Source of the DNA: JAFAHZ01 sp035656415 | GTDB taxonomy: Bacteria; Vulcanimicrobiota; Vulcanimicrobiia; Vulcanimicrobiales; Vulcanimicrobiaceae | DNA: 6,796 bases | Reading direction: 5' to 3' | Assembly: GCA_035656415.1 (NCBI GenBank) | Contig: DASRSM010000143.1 | Span: forward strand, 1 to 6,796 | In this document: one piece after another, positions 5,706-6,796 of the stretch | Numbering within the stretch: position 1 is the stretch's first letter | Layout of the letters: each line of letters starts with the position of its first letter | Program-made: the position numbers and the translations under genes | Notes under the pieces: model-generated | The model's database searches: none | Told to the model about the DNA's origin: nothing | Seen by the model: the letters and a program-made list of their open reading frames with translations, nothing else

Positions 5706-6497
5706 ATGAAAACGTTGCGCTTTGGCCTCTTCATTACTGCGATCGCCCTCAACGCGTGCGGCGGTCCTTCGAGCGGTTCGAATGCCGTGCCGTCGTCTGC
5801 CAGCGCGGTGCTAACGCCGCACGTGACGGCGCAGAAATTCACGTGGGTTTCGAAGACCGGAAGTGCGGGACAGACCGTCGGTGCGAAATGTCCTACCGGC
5901 TTTCGCCTCGTGGGCGGCGCGTCGAGCAGCGTCGATGGAAGCCCGGTCGGCATCGGTTGGGGGAAACCGCTGACGAATACGTGGAACGTCGATGCGGGCA
6001 GCAACGCGACGCGACCGATCGCGATCGCGTCGTGCGTCGGCACGTCGGTGTCGAAATCAACGTTTAAATGGCTGGTGCACCCGTCCGGCGGCGGCGTCGC
6101 GACGGTACAGTGTCCAAGCGGCTACGTCCTCATCAGCGGCTTCGCAAAGATCACCGCAAAGGGCCAGCAGATTAGCAAGACCTACGTTCAAGGCAACAAC
6201 GCCTTTTTCGTCACGGGTGGTGCGAGCGCGGGAGCGTCGTGCGGCAAAGGCGCCGCCGGCATCGCGACGTTCACGAAGTGGAACACCAGCCAGGACCCCA
6301 AGCAAGTCTACTCGGCGTGTCCTACCGGATTTTCCGTCATCGGCGGCAACACCGGATCGTCGCAATGGCCGGGGCCGCCGATTCAACAGCATCGCGGAAC
6401 GAGCGCCCCCGGCGTTGTGGGCAGCGCCGGCTGGTGGGTGCTCTCGAATGGAAAGAACGTCGTCAGTTACGCGGTGTGCGTTCCTAACGGAACGTAG
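5706..6497 (+). CDS. Predicted lipoprotein with three cysteine-paired CPxG repeats, 263 residues
   Basis: A hydrophobic signal (about 5-15) ends in the lipobox LNAC, making Cys18 the likely lipidation site. A serine-rich linker to about residue 36 follows. The rest is three copies of one unit. Each opens with CPTGFRLVGG (62-71), CPSGYVLISGF (136-146) or CPTGFSVIGGN (205-215) and closes with a second cysteine after a strand: IAIASC110, GASC179 and YAVC258. The cysteines thus pair up as 62/110, 136/179 and 205/258, with none left over besides the lipidated one. The DNA repeats too: TGTCCTACCGG occurs at 5889-5899 and 6318-6328. Similar CP-G...VGGG...YAVC units occur in secreted bacterial proteins of unknown function. 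It is most likely an exported surface protein with three small disulfide-linked beta domains. There is no good Shine-Dalgarno: the GAGG at 5688-5691 is 14 bases away. TGAAAT at 5693-5698 could be the -10 of a leaderless message. The GYD-domain gene ends one base beyond its stop. Confidence 0.85.
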   Translation: MKTLRFGLFITAIALNACGGPSSGSNAVPSSASAVLTPHVTAQKFTWVSKTGSAGQTVGAKCPTGFRLVGGASSSVDGSPVGIGWGKPLTNTWNVDAGSNATRPIAIASCVGTSVSKSTFKWLVHPSGGGVATVQCPSGYVLISGFAKITAKGQQISKTYVQGNNAFFVTGGASAGASCGKGAAGIATFTKWNTSQDPKQVYSACPTGFSVIGGNTGSSQWPGPPIQQHRGTSAPGVVGSAGWWVLSNGKNVVSYAVCVPNGT

Positions 6498-6498
6498 T

Positions 6499-6796
6499 TT
6501 ACTCGCCCGGCGCTTTGTAGACGATGCGATCGTTGATAGCCGTATCGATTTCTTCGACCGTGAGCAGCGGCGTCGTTTTCGAACGCAGCGCGCCGGTTGC
6601 GTTCACGGCCATCGATAGCGCCGCTGCGGCGGCGTTGCTCGGAACGTCGATAATGATGATCGCATCGCGCTCGCCGAACGCGAAGTAGAATGCCTCCAGT
6701 TTTCCGCCTACTTCGGCCGTCGTCTCTTCGACTACTTTGCGGCGTGCGGATCCGCTGGATTTGAGCAAGCCCTTGGCCCCCTCGGCGGCATTGGTG
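6499..6796 (-). CDS. GYD-domain protein, 5' end outside window
   Basis: The frame is open to the right edge, so the gene starts beyond the window; 98 residues are visible. The family usually runs to about 100-110 residues, so only about ten are missing. The visible part fits the GYD domain closely: TNAAEGAKGLLKSSGSARR at the start of the visible part, then EVGGKLEAFYFAFGERDAII, followed by VPSNAAAAALSMAVNATGAL. It ends with TTPLLTVEEIDTAI and a short tail KAPGE. GYD proteins are small ferredoxin-like alpha/beta proteins, probably dimeric, with no established biochemical function; FGERDAI corresponds to the GxYD-like signature that names the family. A TTG at 6768 could be read as an internal start, but conserved residues lie upstream of it, so it is not the true start. 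It converges on the repeat lipoprotein with a one-base gap. Confidence 0.9.
   Translation of the reverse strand, partial: TNAAEGAKGLLKSSGSARRKVVEETTAEVGGKLEAFYFAFGERDAIIIIDVPSNAAAAALSMAVNATGALRSKTTPLLTVEEIDTAINDRIVYKAPGE

Noticed and set aside
5992..6618. 208-codon plus-strand frame overlapping the repeat lipoprotein and the GYD gene
   Set aside because: The product is arginine/alanine/serine-rich with no motifs, and the two overlapping frames have clear signals of real genes (lipobox and cysteine repeats; GYD motifs).
1..6796. tRNA, rRNA, CRISPR array, insertion sequence or integrase
   Set aside because: None was found on reading both strands; no transposase-like protein, regularly spaced repeats or tRNA-like T-arm was seen outside coding sequence.

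Overview
The window is a gene-dense, high-GC bacterial chromosomal segment with short intergenic gaps. It carries eight protein genes that I can support, one of them a small gene of 49 codons. Two genes run off the edges: a SNF2-type helicase at the left (5' end missing) and a GYD-domain protein at the right (5' end missing). The style of the 3957-4817 lipoprotein and the overall gene mix remind me of Candidatus Eremiobacterota (WPS-2) genomes. That assignment is from memory of such proteins and is tentative; there is no rRNA, tRNA or other phylogenetic marker in the window. I see no CRISPR array, insertion sequence or integrase.

Layout. Positions 2-868 (+) hold the C-terminal half of a SNF2/HepA ATPase. 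It converges on an unrecognised cysteine-containing protein at 891-1676 (-). Divergent from that is the best-defined functional unit of the window, an nfeD-slipin pair at 1772-3886 (+): a full-length membrane-anchored ClpP-like serine protease with a C-terminal NfeD OB-fold, followed 18 bases later by a stomatin/slipin (SPFH) membrane protein. In characterised relatives the protease cleaves the C-terminal region of its partner stomatin, and the two are linked to membrane microdomain or envelope maintenance.

Just after the slipin stop, 3900-3941 repeats 14 codons of the helicase 3' end. Only four bases differ, all at third codon positions. This merges into a hairpin that looks like the slipin terminator. 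The two copies are direct repeats that bracket the 891-3886 block.

From 3957 to 5508 three genes lie on the minus strand: a predicted lipoprotein (3957-4817), a 49-codon gene with an exceptionally strong ribosome binding site (4880-5029), and a small ABM-like alpha/beta-barrel protein (5188-5508) with its own terminator. An 11-base perfect inverted repeat covers the start codon of the 49-codon gene and a site 62 bases upstream of it.

Divergent from the ABM-like gene is a predicted lipoprotein (5706-6497, +) built of three repeats, each with one cysteine pair. It converges, with a single base between the stops, on the GYD-domain gene (6499 to the window end, -).

The strongest points for follow-up are the helicase 3'-end echo, the small orphan gene with its inverted repeat, and the three-repeat lipoprotein. 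I found no clear evidence of a wholly new multi-gene system.
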